Shown here: in pieces, positions 35,462 through 42,183 of the stretch | Numbering within the stretch: the first letter of the stretch is position 1 | Layout of the letters: each line of letters starts with the position of its first letter | Assembly: GCA_038396605.1 (NCBI GenBank) | Contig: CP121690.1 | Location: forward strand, 2,016,500-2,080,499 | Reading direction: 5' to 3' | From: Eubacteriales bacterium mix99 | Lineage (GTDB): Bacteria; Bacillota; Clostridia; Caldicoprobacterales; DTU083 | Length of the DNA: 64,000 nt | Translations under genes and position numbers: made by a program | The notes under the pieces: model-generated | Told to the model about the DNA's origin: nothing | Seen by the model: only the letters and a program-made list of their open reading frames with translations | Database searches by the model: none

Positions 35462-37307
35462 AAGACCGATCCAGAGGAATTCGAAATTCCGCTTTGAAAA
35501 GGTCTCCGTCCACATCCAGACGAAATTCACCATTCTGCAGTTCCACAAGGCTTTTGGCGATGTTCAGGCCCAGTCCGCTGCCTTCGCTTGTACGGGAACT
35601 GTCTCCGCGTACAAAGCGTTCCGTCAACTCTTCCACGCTGATGTTCAACCGATTGTGGGAAACGTTTTTAAAGGAAAGGGCAGCGAACCCGTCTTCCTCT
35701 GTGATATCAATATACAGTCTTGTGTCGCACTGGGCATACTTGCAGACATTGGAAAGCAGGTTGTCCAAAATACGCCACATCAGTGTTCCGTCGGCAAAGC
35801 AGAACAGGGGAGCATCCGGCCGGGTAATGACGGGCTCGATCTGCGCCTCATTCAGGCGCTCCTCGTATTCGCCGACTGCCTGGTCGATGAGTTCCTTTAC
35901 ACTGCAGCGGGAAGGATGGCAGGGCAGGTTCCCGGTAGATGCCCTGGACATTTCAATCAGATCTTCCGTCAGCTTTTTCAGCTTGTGCGCCTGACGGTTG
36001 AGCACCTGCAGATACCCGTGCTGCTGTTCCGGGGCGGGGTCTCTTTGAAGCAGATCCACGTAGTTGATGATGGAGGTAAGCGGCGTTTTGATGTCATGGG
36101 AAACATTGGAGATCAATTCGGTCTTGAGCCGCTCCGATTTGAGCTGCTGTTCGACGGCAATGCTCATTCCGTTTCCGATGGCGTTGAGATTCTCACCATG
36201 GCGTTTCAGGTCCCAGAACATATGGCTCGTATCGACTTTAAGATTCAGATCGCCGGCGGCCAGCTTTTCACCTGCTTTTTGCAGGCTGCGAAGCTGGAGG
36301 GAAACAGCGCATGCTGCAAAGACCAGCAGCCCCAGAAGAAAACATAATTGCCCGAAGGCATAATGCGAGGAAAGTTGCAGGATGAACAGGGCAATCACGC
36401 CAAAACTTATCATGGTGCGCCATACCATCGGCAGGGAACGGCAGTCACGGAGAATTCCCTGCATGAGCCGATGCAGGAAATTACAGAGCAAGTGGCAGAC
36501 CATGTAGATAATGGTATTATGCCACCACTTTCCAAGCTTGATTCGTGCACAAAGCGTCATCCATGCAGCCAGAAGAAGCACGGCACAGCCTGTTATGCAG
36601 GCAATCAGAGCAATGACAGACCATTTATCGAAGAAATCTCGCATGCCATTTGTACTTTCATAAGCAACTAAAATTATAAAAAAGCCAGCCAGACAGACAA
36701 GGACCAGGTATAGATCAAAGGGGATCTTCTCCTGCCATCCGGCAGCTGCTTCCCCGGTTCCGCTGCGCCTGCCGGCTGTGCGGCCCAAAAAGAGAACGAG
36801 GATCAGAAGCAGTACGATACCGATTCCACAGACAGCCGCTGCAAGTTTACTCATACTGTACATGGTTACAAACAGCCGGTTTCCCCGGTAAAGCCTGTCC
36901 TGTGCAGTGAGTTCGGCGGTAAGGAAACTCCGGATGATGATCCCGTTGTATTTTCCCTGATGTATGGGATGATCCGCTTTTCCATGATTGTTGTACAAAA
37001 CGGAACCATCTTTTTGATATATGGCAAACCGATAATTGGATACCTTGTTCTGAGCGGAAGAAAAGTTTTTCAGCTCAGAAAGTTCCATTGTGCTGTAATG
37101 ATGCCACAGCTCATTTTCTTCCTGTGAGACTGCATTTCTGCATATAGCAGTATCGGCAAAGGAAAAGCCCGGTTTATCATGCCAGCCTTCATCATAAGCC
37201 AGGATTGCTGATGCGCCATAAGCTGCCAGGACCGGAACCATCACAATGGCAAGAAAAAAAGCTGCAGCCTTTATCCAGAAGTTTCCCGACCAATCAGTGC
37301 CTGCCAT
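35457..37307 (-). CDS. Sensor histidine kinase with multi-span membrane region
   Basis: This 616-residue kinase has an N-terminal helix (about 12-34), an extracellular region of about 110 residues, then about six more membrane helices (from about residue 150 to 335). A HAMP-like segment (LQKAGEKLAAGDLNLKV) follows. The H box is SNVSHDIKTPLTSIINYV (His about 401), the N box DNLLSNVCKYA, and the G box GSGLGLNIAKSL. The start overlaps the response-regulator gene by 14 bases, so the two are coupled. The extra helices are more than the usual two and suggest sensing in or at the membrane. The ligand is unknown. Confidence 0.92.
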   Translation of the reverse strand: MAGTDWSGNFWIKAAAFFLAIVMVPVLAAYGASAILAYDEGWHDKPGFSFADTAICRNAVSQEENELWHHYSTMELSELKNFSSAQNKVSNYRFAIYQKDGSVLYNNHGKADHPIHQGKYNGIIIRSFLTAELTAQDRLYRGNRLFVTMYSMSKLAAAVCGIGIVLLLILVLFLGRTAGRRSGTGEAAAGWQEKIPFDLYLVLVCLAGFFIILVAYESTNGMRDFFDKWSVIALIACITGCAVLLLAAWMTLCARIKLGKWWHNTIIYMVCHLLCNFLHRLMQGILRDCRSLPMVWRTMISFGVIALFILQLSSHYAFGQLCFLLGLLVFAACAVSLQLRSLQKAGEKLAAGDLNLKVDTSHMFWDLKRHGENLNAIGNGMSIAVEQQLKSERLKTELISNVSHDIKTPLTSIINYVDLLQRDPAPEQQHGYLQVLNRQAHKLKKLTEDLIEMSRASTGNLPCHPSRCSVKELIDQAVGEYEERLNEAQIEPVITRPDAPLFCFADGTLMWRILDNLLSNVCKYAQCDTRLYIDITEEDGFAALSFKNVSHNRLNISVEELTERFVRGDSSRTSEGSGLGLNIAKSLVELQNGEFRLDVDGDLFKAEFRIPLDRSS

Positions 37308-38004
37308 ATCCCTGTTCCTCCATTTTATAGCCGAGCCCCCAGACCACTTTCAGATAACGTGGGTCGGAGGGGTTGGCCTCAATCTTTTGCCGGAGATGCC
37401 GGATGTGAACGGCGACGGATCTTTCCGAGCCGATCGACTCTTCCTTCCATACCGATTCATAGATCTGTTCGCTGGAATAGATACGTCCGGGATTTTTAAT
37501 CAGGAGATTCAAAATCTGAAATTCCAGAGGGGTAAGAGTAACAGGTACGCCGTCCACTGTGACAGATTTGGTTATTTCATTGAGCGAAATGCCGCCTGTT
37601 GCATAAGTACCGGGAGAGCTGGTTTCCGTTTTCGATCCGAGCATGGTATACCGGCGCAGCTGGGATTTCACGCGGGCCAGGACTTCTACCGCATCGAACG
37701 GCTTTGTGATGTAATCATCCGCACCAATATCAAGGCCCAGCACCTTATCACTGCACTCACTTTTTGCTGTCAGCAGAATGATCGGGACATTGCTTTCCCG
37801 GCGCAGTGCTGCGGTTGCAGAAATCCCATCCATTTTGGGCATCATAATATCCATCAGAATCAGGTGAATGTCATGATTGCGGACAACGTCGATTGCCTCT
37901 TCACCATTATAGCCCTCAAAGAGGGTGTAATCCCTTCCGGAAAGATATATTTTCAATGCGGCAACAATGTCGCGATCGTCATCACAGATCAGAATGTTGT
38001 ACAA
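37294..38004 (-). CDS. OmpR/PhoB-family response regulator
   Basis: This 236-residue regulator has a receiver domain (1-118) with the acidic pocket CDDD, phosphorylation site Asp52 in LILMDIMMPKMDG, and Lys in DYITKPFDA. A winged-helix domain (about 133-232) carries the Trans_reg_C pattern LTPLEFQILNLLIKNPGRIYS and SVAVHIRHLRQKIE, ending GLGYKME. The start is TTG after GTGAGGTGAA. It heads the operon with the kinase. The family binds direct repeats with about 11-bp spacing; such repeats of CTTAA occur upstream of this gene and of the glycosyltransferase, predicting autoregulation and a target. Confidence 0.94.
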   Translation of the reverse strand: MYNILICDDDRDIVAALKIYLSGRDYTLFEGYNGEEAIDVVRNHDIHLILMDIMMPKMDGISATAALRRESNVPIILLTAKSECSDKVLGLDIGADDYITKPFDAVEVLARVKSQLRRYTMLGSKTETSSPGTYATGGISLNEITKSVTVDGVPVTLTPLEFQILNLLIKNPGRIYSSEQIYESVWKEESIGSERSVAVHIRHLRQKIEANPSDPRYLKVVWGLGYKMEEQGYGRH

Positions 38005-38024
38005 CCCGATTCACCTCACATCCT

Positions 38025-38082
38025 ATCATACCATTTTCGCATGGAAAAAGGAAAGATGCATATTTGTTAAGTATTCATTAAG
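38025..38082 (-). promoter_or_regulatory. Promoter region of the two-component operon with CTTAA direct repeat
   Basis: On the minus strand a direct repeat CTTAA-N6-CTTAA (38082-38067) lies 36 bases upstream of a -10 TATGAT (38030-38025). The -35 position is poor (TTCCTT). Layout and sequence match the repeat before the glycosyltransferase. Confidence 0.6.
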
Positions 38083-38151
38083 ATTCCCATGTCATACGTA
38101 TTGTAAACAGGAAGTGTTGTATTCCGTAATGATTTGCAGGCATATACTGCA

Positions 38152-38170
38152 GTTAAAGTGTATACTTAAC
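38152..38170. promoter_or_regulatory. Second TTAA-type inverted repeat upstream of the two-component operon
   Basis: GTTAAAGTGTATACTTAAC is a near-perfect inverted repeat. Its minus strand begins GTTAAGTAT, identical to the first nine bases of the box at 38066 on the plus strand. Before the IS insertion it would have been roughly 65-70 bases upstream of the sortase promoter. Confidence 0.35.
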
Positions 38171-38224
38171 GGGACATTTTCCTCTGATGCCGTCTGCTTC
38201 CAGACAGAATCAGGTTTCATACCG

Positions 38225-38233
38225 GGACGGGAC
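38225..38233. repeat. Left 9-bp target-site duplication of the IS element
   Basis: GGACGGGAC directly precedes the left inverted repeat and recurs exactly after the right one (40113-40121). Confidence 0.9.
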
Positions 38234-38257
38234 GTTAGCGTAAAGTTACCGTAGGGA
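38234..38257 (+). repeat. Left terminal inverted repeat of the IS element
   Basis: Pairs with 40089-40112 at 19 of 24 positions; outermost matching core TAGCGT and inner TGTAGGGA/CGTAGGGA. Confidence 0.85.
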
Positions 38258-38290
38258 TTAAGAGTAATAAATTACCATAAGGATTGAAAA

Positions 38291-38353
38291 GAAGGTGGCA
38301 TCCTGCTAAAATATTGATCATCAACAAAAATATCAAGAAAGGGTGCCACCTTC
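38291..38353 (+). promoter_or_regulatory. Inverted repeat sequestering the transposase ribosome binding site
   Basis: GAAGGTGGCA (38291-38300) pairs exactly with TGCCACCTTC (38344-38353). The second arm sits between the ribosome binding site (GAAAGGG, 38336-38342) and the ATG at 38355. In a transcript reading in from outside, the stem would hide the start. Confidence 0.6.
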
Positions 38354-38354
38354 C

Positions 38355-39773
38355 ATGTACAGTATACAAGATTTTAACGAGTTTGCAAGAAAAACAGAAA
38401 ATAAGGTAAGAAAATTTTTAAGGGAAGGTAAGGATCTGGCGGAACTGACTCTGGGGCTGCAGGAGGATCTGTTTGAACTTGGTCGGAATATACTGGTGGA
38501 GACTCTTGAGGGGATGGATGAACAGCTTCGAAAGTCCGGGGTCAGGAAAAACAATTGGGAGATTGTCAGGAAAGATGAGACAGGGATCTTAACGACCTTT
38601 GGAACGATCAAGTATAATAGAACGTATTTTAAGCCAAAGAGTGGTGGCAAAAGGAAATATCTCGTTGATGAGCTTGTTGGTCTTAAGCCACATGACAGAG
38701 TGAGTGCAGATGTGGTGATCAATGTGGTGGAAGAGGCCATAGACAGCAGCTACAGGAAAGGTGGAGAAAGAGCCGGATATATGGATGAAATAAGCAAGCA
38801 GGCTGTTATGGATAAAATACATAACCTTGAGATCAGCGAACATGAGCATAAGGTGGACAAGAAGAGGGATGTCAGGATACTGTATGTTGAAGCAGATGAA
38901 GATCATGTTTCCCTGCAGGGAGAAGACGATAAAAGCAAGATAGCTATGCCCAGGCTGGTTTATGTTCATGAAGGCGTAGATCCCGAAAAAAGCAGCCAAA
39001 CGAGGACCAGACTTAAAAACGTTAAATATTTTGGCGGCATGTATGATGAGAGTGAGGATCTGTGGCTGGAGGTCATAGAATATATAGACAAGCAGTACAA
39101 CATGGATTTCATTGAAACCATATACCTTTCCGGGGATGGGGCATCATGGATTAAGGCCGGGCTTGACTGGATTCCCAAAAGCAAGTTTGTGCTGGACAAT
39201 TTTCATCTTAAGAAATATATGATAACTGCGACTGCACACTTAAACGATGGAGACATCTATCAGGAGTTGAAGGATGCATTGGATTGGCCGGACAAGGACA
39301 TGGTCAAGGATGTTTTCAAGAAGATCCTCAAACGAACGGTTTCCAAAACGAAGAGGAAGGCAGTTAAGGATGCCAGACGGTACATATTGAATAACTGGCA
39401 TGGAATAGAGATAAAGGCTGATAAGGGCCATGAACTGATAGGATGCAGTGCCGAAGGTCATATAAGCCATGTGTTTTCAAGCAGGCTAAGCAGCAGGCCT
39501 AAGGGATGGTCTGAAAAAGGTGTTGCCAGGATGTCCAAACTTATCGTATATAAGAAAAATGGCGGCAGGATCTATGACCTGGTTATGGCACAGAAGCTTA
39601 AGGAGAAGGAGAACAGGAAACATGAATTGCAGGATGAATTAATCAAGGAAGTAAGGAAATCATCAGAAAGCAGATATGCTGGTTCATGGAGTAGCAGCCC
39701 AACTGTAATTACCATGGGGAAAAAGACAGGGCTGTTTAATGAGATGAGGAGTATGGCCGGAATACGCTATTAG
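38355..39773 (+). CDS. ISLre2-family transposase
   Basis: This 472-residue protein matches the ISLre2 (UPF0236) transposase family. The N-terminal third is helical and contains GTIKYNRTYFKPK (the family's zinc-less beta region). The catalytic core includes YVEADEDHVSLQ (first acidic residue), the strand LSGDGASWIKAGLDWIP with the second Asp, DNFHLKKY, and a C-terminal helical region ending FNEMRSMAGIRY. All expected parts are present with no frameshift. The start is taken at ATG 38355; a GTG at 38343 abuts the ribosome binding site. Codon use is more A-rich than in neighbouring genes, which fits recent arrival. Confidence 0.93.
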   Translation: MYSIQDFNEFARKTENKVRKFLREGKDLAELTLGLQEDLFELGRNILVETLEGMDEQLRKSGVRKNNWEIVRKDETGILTTFGTIKYNRTYFKPKSGGKRKYLVDELVGLKPHDRVSADVVINVVEEAIDSSYRKGGERAGYMDEISKQAVMDKIHNLEISEHEHKVDKKRDVRILYVEADEDHVSLQGEDDKSKIAMPRLVYVHEGVDPEKSSQTRTRLKNVKYFGGMYDESEDLWLEVIEYIDKQYNMDFIETIYLSGDGASWIKAGLDWIPKSKFVLDNFHLKKYMITATAHLNDGDIYQELKDALDWPDKDMVKDVFKKILKRTVSKTKRKAVKDARRYILNNWHGIEIKADKGHELIGCSAEGHISHVFSSRLSSRPKGWSEKGVARMSKLIVYKKNGGRIYDLVMAQKLKEKENRKHELQDELIKEVRKSSESRYAGSWSSSPTVITMGKKTGLFNEMRSMAGIRY

Positions 39774-39827
39774 GCCCTTCATAAAGCTCGTTATGGCGTT
39801 TTTAATAGCCGGGACGACATAGATCAA

Positions 39828-39996
39828 GCGTTTATGCCGCGAAAGCTGCTTGATAACGAGAAGTCGGTGTGGTAGCATTGAGGTACGGCAGCAACCGCTC
39901 CAAAGCCTATCCCGCTGTTAGAGATGGCTGCTGCCGACATCTGCCGTAAGCCACACCGGCAGAGGCTCGTTGTCAAGCAGATCGTGGAATAAATGC
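39828..39996 (+). ncRNA. Long imperfect hairpin between the transposase gene and right IS end
   Basis: Nested complementary arms are visible: 39828-39841 with 39983-39996; CTGCTTGATAACGAG (39846-39860) with 39966-39980 (one G-T); CGGTGTGG (39865-39872) with CCACACCG (39951-39958); TACGGCAG (39884-39891) with CTGCCGTA (39941-39948). Together they make a rod of about 169 bases with a branched top. Whether it acts as RNA or as a DNA cruciform is unknown. Confidence 0.55.
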
Positions 39997-40088
39997 AGCT
40001 GACAAGATTGATTGCTGTTAAAATTAATGAAATCAATCAAGACCACTGTTGCTAGTAAGAATATTTCAGGATGTCTCTATTCTTTCTT

Positions 40089-40112
40089 TCCCTACAGTAA
40101 ATTGACGCTATC
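40089..40112 (-). repeat. Right terminal inverted repeat of the IS element
   Basis: Complement of the left end (38234-38257) with five mismatches; followed at once by the duplicated GGACGGGAC. Confidence 0.85.
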
Positions 40113-40121
40113 GGACGGGAC
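40113..40121. repeat. Right 9-bp target-site duplication of the IS element
   Basis: Exact copy of 38225-38233. It ends eight bases before the -35 of the sortase promoter. Confidence 0.9.
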
Positions 40122-40128
40122 CTTGCTC

Positions 40129-40158
40129 TTGACATGGGATCCGTCCCTTCGGTACAAT
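40129..40158 (+). promoter_or_regulatory. Promoter of the sortase gene
   Basis: TTGACA (40129-40134) and TACAAT (40153-40158) are 18 bases apart. The leader to the start codon is about 100 bases. Confidence 0.7.
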
Positions 40159-40261
40159 GTATTTGTTGGCTGCTGTGGAATATTGCCTGATGAAGCCGAA
40201 GGATAGATCAAAAGGAATGAAAAATATAAAGATATAGCGAAAGATAGGATTGGAGGTTTCC

Positions 40262-40990
40262 ATGCGAACCTTTCTCATCATTATTTGTGCAGTTGTCTTT
40301 CTTTTTTCCGTGTTTCAGATTGCACAGTATTTGTTGGATGCGAAACATACGGAGGATCTCTATACTGATATTGCGGAAACCTACCATAAAGGGGAAATGG
40401 ATCACCGGGCTGCCGGTCCGGATGGGGAGAACTCACCAGACAGGAACAGTCTGGAGGATGTCCGTAAGATCAATTCGGATGTGGTAGGCTGGATCTCCAT
40501 TCCCGGTACAAAAATAGATTATCCTGTTGTTCAGGGAGAAGACAATGACTATTATCTTCATCATGATATTCATGGCAGGCAAAACAAGCACGGAACAATT
40601 TTTATGGATCATGCCAATCATCCCGGGGAAGACCGAAACCTTGTTATTTATGGTCATCATATGAAGGACGGCACCATGTTTCATGATTTAAAGAGATTCA
40701 AGAAGAAGGATTTTTATGACAGGAATAAATCAATCCTTCTGAATATAGAGGGGAAAGCGGTTGAATATGAAATATTCTCAGTCTATATCGTCAATGCGTC
40801 TTCCCTGCATCTCAAAGTATCCTTTCCGGATGCGTCTGCCTATCGCTCCTATTTTACGGAAGCAAAAGCAAAGTCCATGTATTCTTCGGATATGGTTTTT
40901 TCGGAGGATCGAACCATGCTTACCCTGTTTACCTGTACTTACGAGGAGAAGGATGCCAGACTGATTCTGCATGCCTTTCCGGCAGAGTAA
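40262..40990 (+). CDS. srtB: Class B sortase
   Basis: This 242-residue membrane-anchored transpeptidase attaches proteins to the cell wall or to pili. It has an N-terminal membrane helix (about 3-25) and an extracellular sortase barrel. The catalytic residues are His132 in VIYGHHM, Cys225 in LFTCTYE and Arg233 in DARLIL, the class B arrangement. The motif NSDVVGWISIPGTKIDYPVVQ is also typical of SrtB. No sortase substrate with an NPQTN/NVQTG-like signal is seen nearby. ATG 40262 follows TTGGAGG. A terminator follows 29 bases after the stop. Confidence 0.93.
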   Translation: MRTFLIIICAVVFLFSVFQIAQYLLDAKHTEDLYTDIAETYHKGEMDHRAAGPDGENSPDRNSLEDVRKINSDVVGWISIPGTKIDYPVVQGEDNDYYLHHDIHGRQNKHGTIFMDHANHPGEDRNLVIYGHHMKDGTMFHDLKRFKKKDFYDRNKSILLNIEGKAVEYEIFSVYIVNASSLHLKVSFPDASAYRSYFTEAKAKSMYSSDMVFSEDRTMLTLFTCTYEEKDARLILHAFPAE

Positions 40991-41018
40991 TGGTCTGTCC
41001 GGCAGAAACGGAAAGGGG

Positions 41019-41045
41019 AAAAAGCGGCAGATCGCTTTTTTTACT
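41019..41045 (+). terminator. Terminator of srtB
   Basis: AAAAAGCG (41019-41026) and CGCTTTTT (41033-41040) with further T residues. Confidence 0.8.
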
Positions 41046-41099
41046 TTTATAAATCCTGAACATTAAATGCGAAATAATTAAAAATGTTCAGAAAAAGCA

Positions 41100-41128
41100 T
41101 TGACAGGGCAGAATTCTTTTGGTATATT
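41100..41128 (+). promoter_or_regulatory. Promoter of the first purine riboswitch
   Basis: TTGACA (41100-41105) and TATATT (41123-41128) are 17 bases apart, 14 bases before the aptamer. Confidence 0.75.
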
Positions 41129-41142
41129 GAATATGACAAGGA

Positions 41143-41215
41143 TATACTCATATAATCCCGATAATTGGTTTGGGAGTTTCTACTGGGCGGCCGGAACCGC
41201 CTGACTATGAGTGGA
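41143..41215 (+). ncRNA. Guanine-type purine riboswitch aptamer without expression platform
   Basis: The P1 arms ACTCATA and TATGAGT close a three-way junction. J2/3 contains the conserved GTTTCTAC, and P3 is GGGCGG/CCGCC-like. J3/1 reads CTATGAG with C at the base that pairs with the ligand, so guanine or hypoxanthine rather than adenine is expected. The aptamer is intact, but the sequence turns directly into the truncated purD with no terminator or antiterminator. Confidence 0.9.
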
Positions 41216-41827
41216 TATCGCTGGTTTTCTCCCAGCCCGTACTATACGCCGGATGTGGCATCCTGGGTGGAACATTCGATGATCCGGCTGACGGTGGAGG
41301 CAATGAACCGGGAAGGCAGAACCTTTCGTGGGGTGCTTTATTTTGGGCTGATGCTGACTCCCGACGGGCCAAGGGTATTGGAGTACAATGCCAGATTCGG
41401 GGATCCGGAGGCCCAGGTGGTGCTGCCGAGGCTGAAGTCCGACCTGCTGGAGATCATGGAGGCTATAACGGAGAAACGTCTGGACAAGATTTCCATAGAG
41501 TGGGAAAAAGAGGCTGCGGTTTGTGTCGTGGCAGCATCCGGCGGATATCCGGGAAGATATAAGAAAGGTCTGCCGATCCATGGATTGGAACAGGCGGAAA
41601 AGGAGCACGATATCCTGCTGTTCCATGCAGGCACAAAGCGGACCGAAGCGGGTCTGGTGACAGATGGAGGCAGGGTGCTGGGAGTAACGGCCCTGGGGGA
41701 TACAGCGGAAGACGCTGCGGAGAAGGCATACCGGCAGATCGGCGCCATCTGCTTCCAGGATATGCAGTATCGAAAGGATATCGGAACGAAAAAAACAGAA
41801 AGGGAAAAGGAATGGTTGAAAAAATGA
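41216..41827 (+). pseudogene. purD: 5'-truncated purD (phosphoribosylamine-glycine ligase)
   Basis: Homology to PurD starts abruptly at FSPSPYYTPDV (about 41224) and continues to the normal C-terminus: RTFRGVLYFGLMLTPDGPRVLEYNARFGDPEAQVVLPRL, the ATP-grasp C-terminal half with the Glu/Asn Mg2+ ligands, and the C-domain. About 200 of 420 residues remain; the N-domain and the GGMG loop are missing. Reading upstream, the frame runs into the riboswitch, with only a TTG (41165) and an ATG (41207) inside the aptamer and no ribosome binding site. The gene is very likely inactive. The junction looks like a deletion joining a pur-operon riboswitch to its last gene. Confidence 0.85.
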
Positions 41828-41846
41828 ATTTTCTGTCGCAATCTGC

Positions 41847-41875
41847 TTGACTTCATGGGGGGAATGAGTTAAATT
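41847..41875 (+). promoter_or_regulatory. Promoter of the second purine riboswitch/permease transcript
   Basis: TTGACT (41847-41852) and TAAATT (41870-41875) are 17 bases apart. Confidence 0.6.
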
Positions 41876-41931
41876 AAGTATGTGGTATGACAAATGAAAA
41901 TTTATGGATGGAGGAATCTATCCATAGGATA

Positions 41932-42004
41932 CCCACTCATATTAGCCTGCAAATCTGGTGCAGGAGTTTCTACGTGGCGACCGAATCGCCTACGCTATGA
42001 GTGT
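41932..42004 (+). ncRNA. Guanine-type purine riboswitch of the permease gene
   Basis: P1 is CACTCATA (41934-41941) with TATGAGTG (41996-42003). P2 is CCTGCA/TGCAGG, J2/3 is GTTTCTAC, and P3 is GTGGCGA/TCGCCTAC-like. J3/1 has CTATGAG with the guanine-specific C. The expression platform follows: a 9-bp terminator stem with T run at 42051-42084, so ligand binding should switch transcription off. Confidence 0.95.
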
Positions 42005-42050
42005 TCAGGGGCCTGGAGTGCAGCAGCCAACAGCTGTTGCACAGACAGGG

Positions 42051-42084
42051 AGCAGCCGAGGGACACTTATCGGCTGCTTTTTTT
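42051..42084 (+). terminator. Riboswitch-controlled terminator before the purine permease
   Basis: AGCAGCCGA (42051-42059) and TCGGCTGCT (42070-42078) followed by TTTTTTG. The intervening sequence between aptamer and terminator contains GCAGCAGCC repeats that could form the antiterminator. Confidence 0.85.
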
Positions 42085-42183
42085 GTTGAGACCATACCTG
42101 GCTCTGTATTTGGGAGAGATGGAAATTATTTCAGATTAGGAGCAAGGAATCAGGGGAATAAAATTATATAGGGGGAATTAGGA

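Larger units (their letters stand above)
38234..40112 (+). mobile_element. Complete ISLre2-family insertion sequence, 1,879 bp
   Basis: Imperfect terminal inverted repeats of 24 bp bound the element: left GTTAGCGTAAAGTTACCGTA... (38234-38257) and right (40089-40112), matching at 19 of 24 positions. A 9-bp duplication flanks both ends, as is typical of ISLre2 elements. Inside are one full-length transposase gene, a hairpin covering its start, and a 169-base imperfect palindrome between gene and right end. The intact frame, ends and exact duplication point to a recent insertion. Confidence 0.93.

Noticed and set aside
41165-41223. TTG or ATG starts inside the purine aptamer as a real start of purD
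   Set aside because: Both lie within conserved aptamer bases and have no ribosome binding site; the upstream residues show no PurD similarity.
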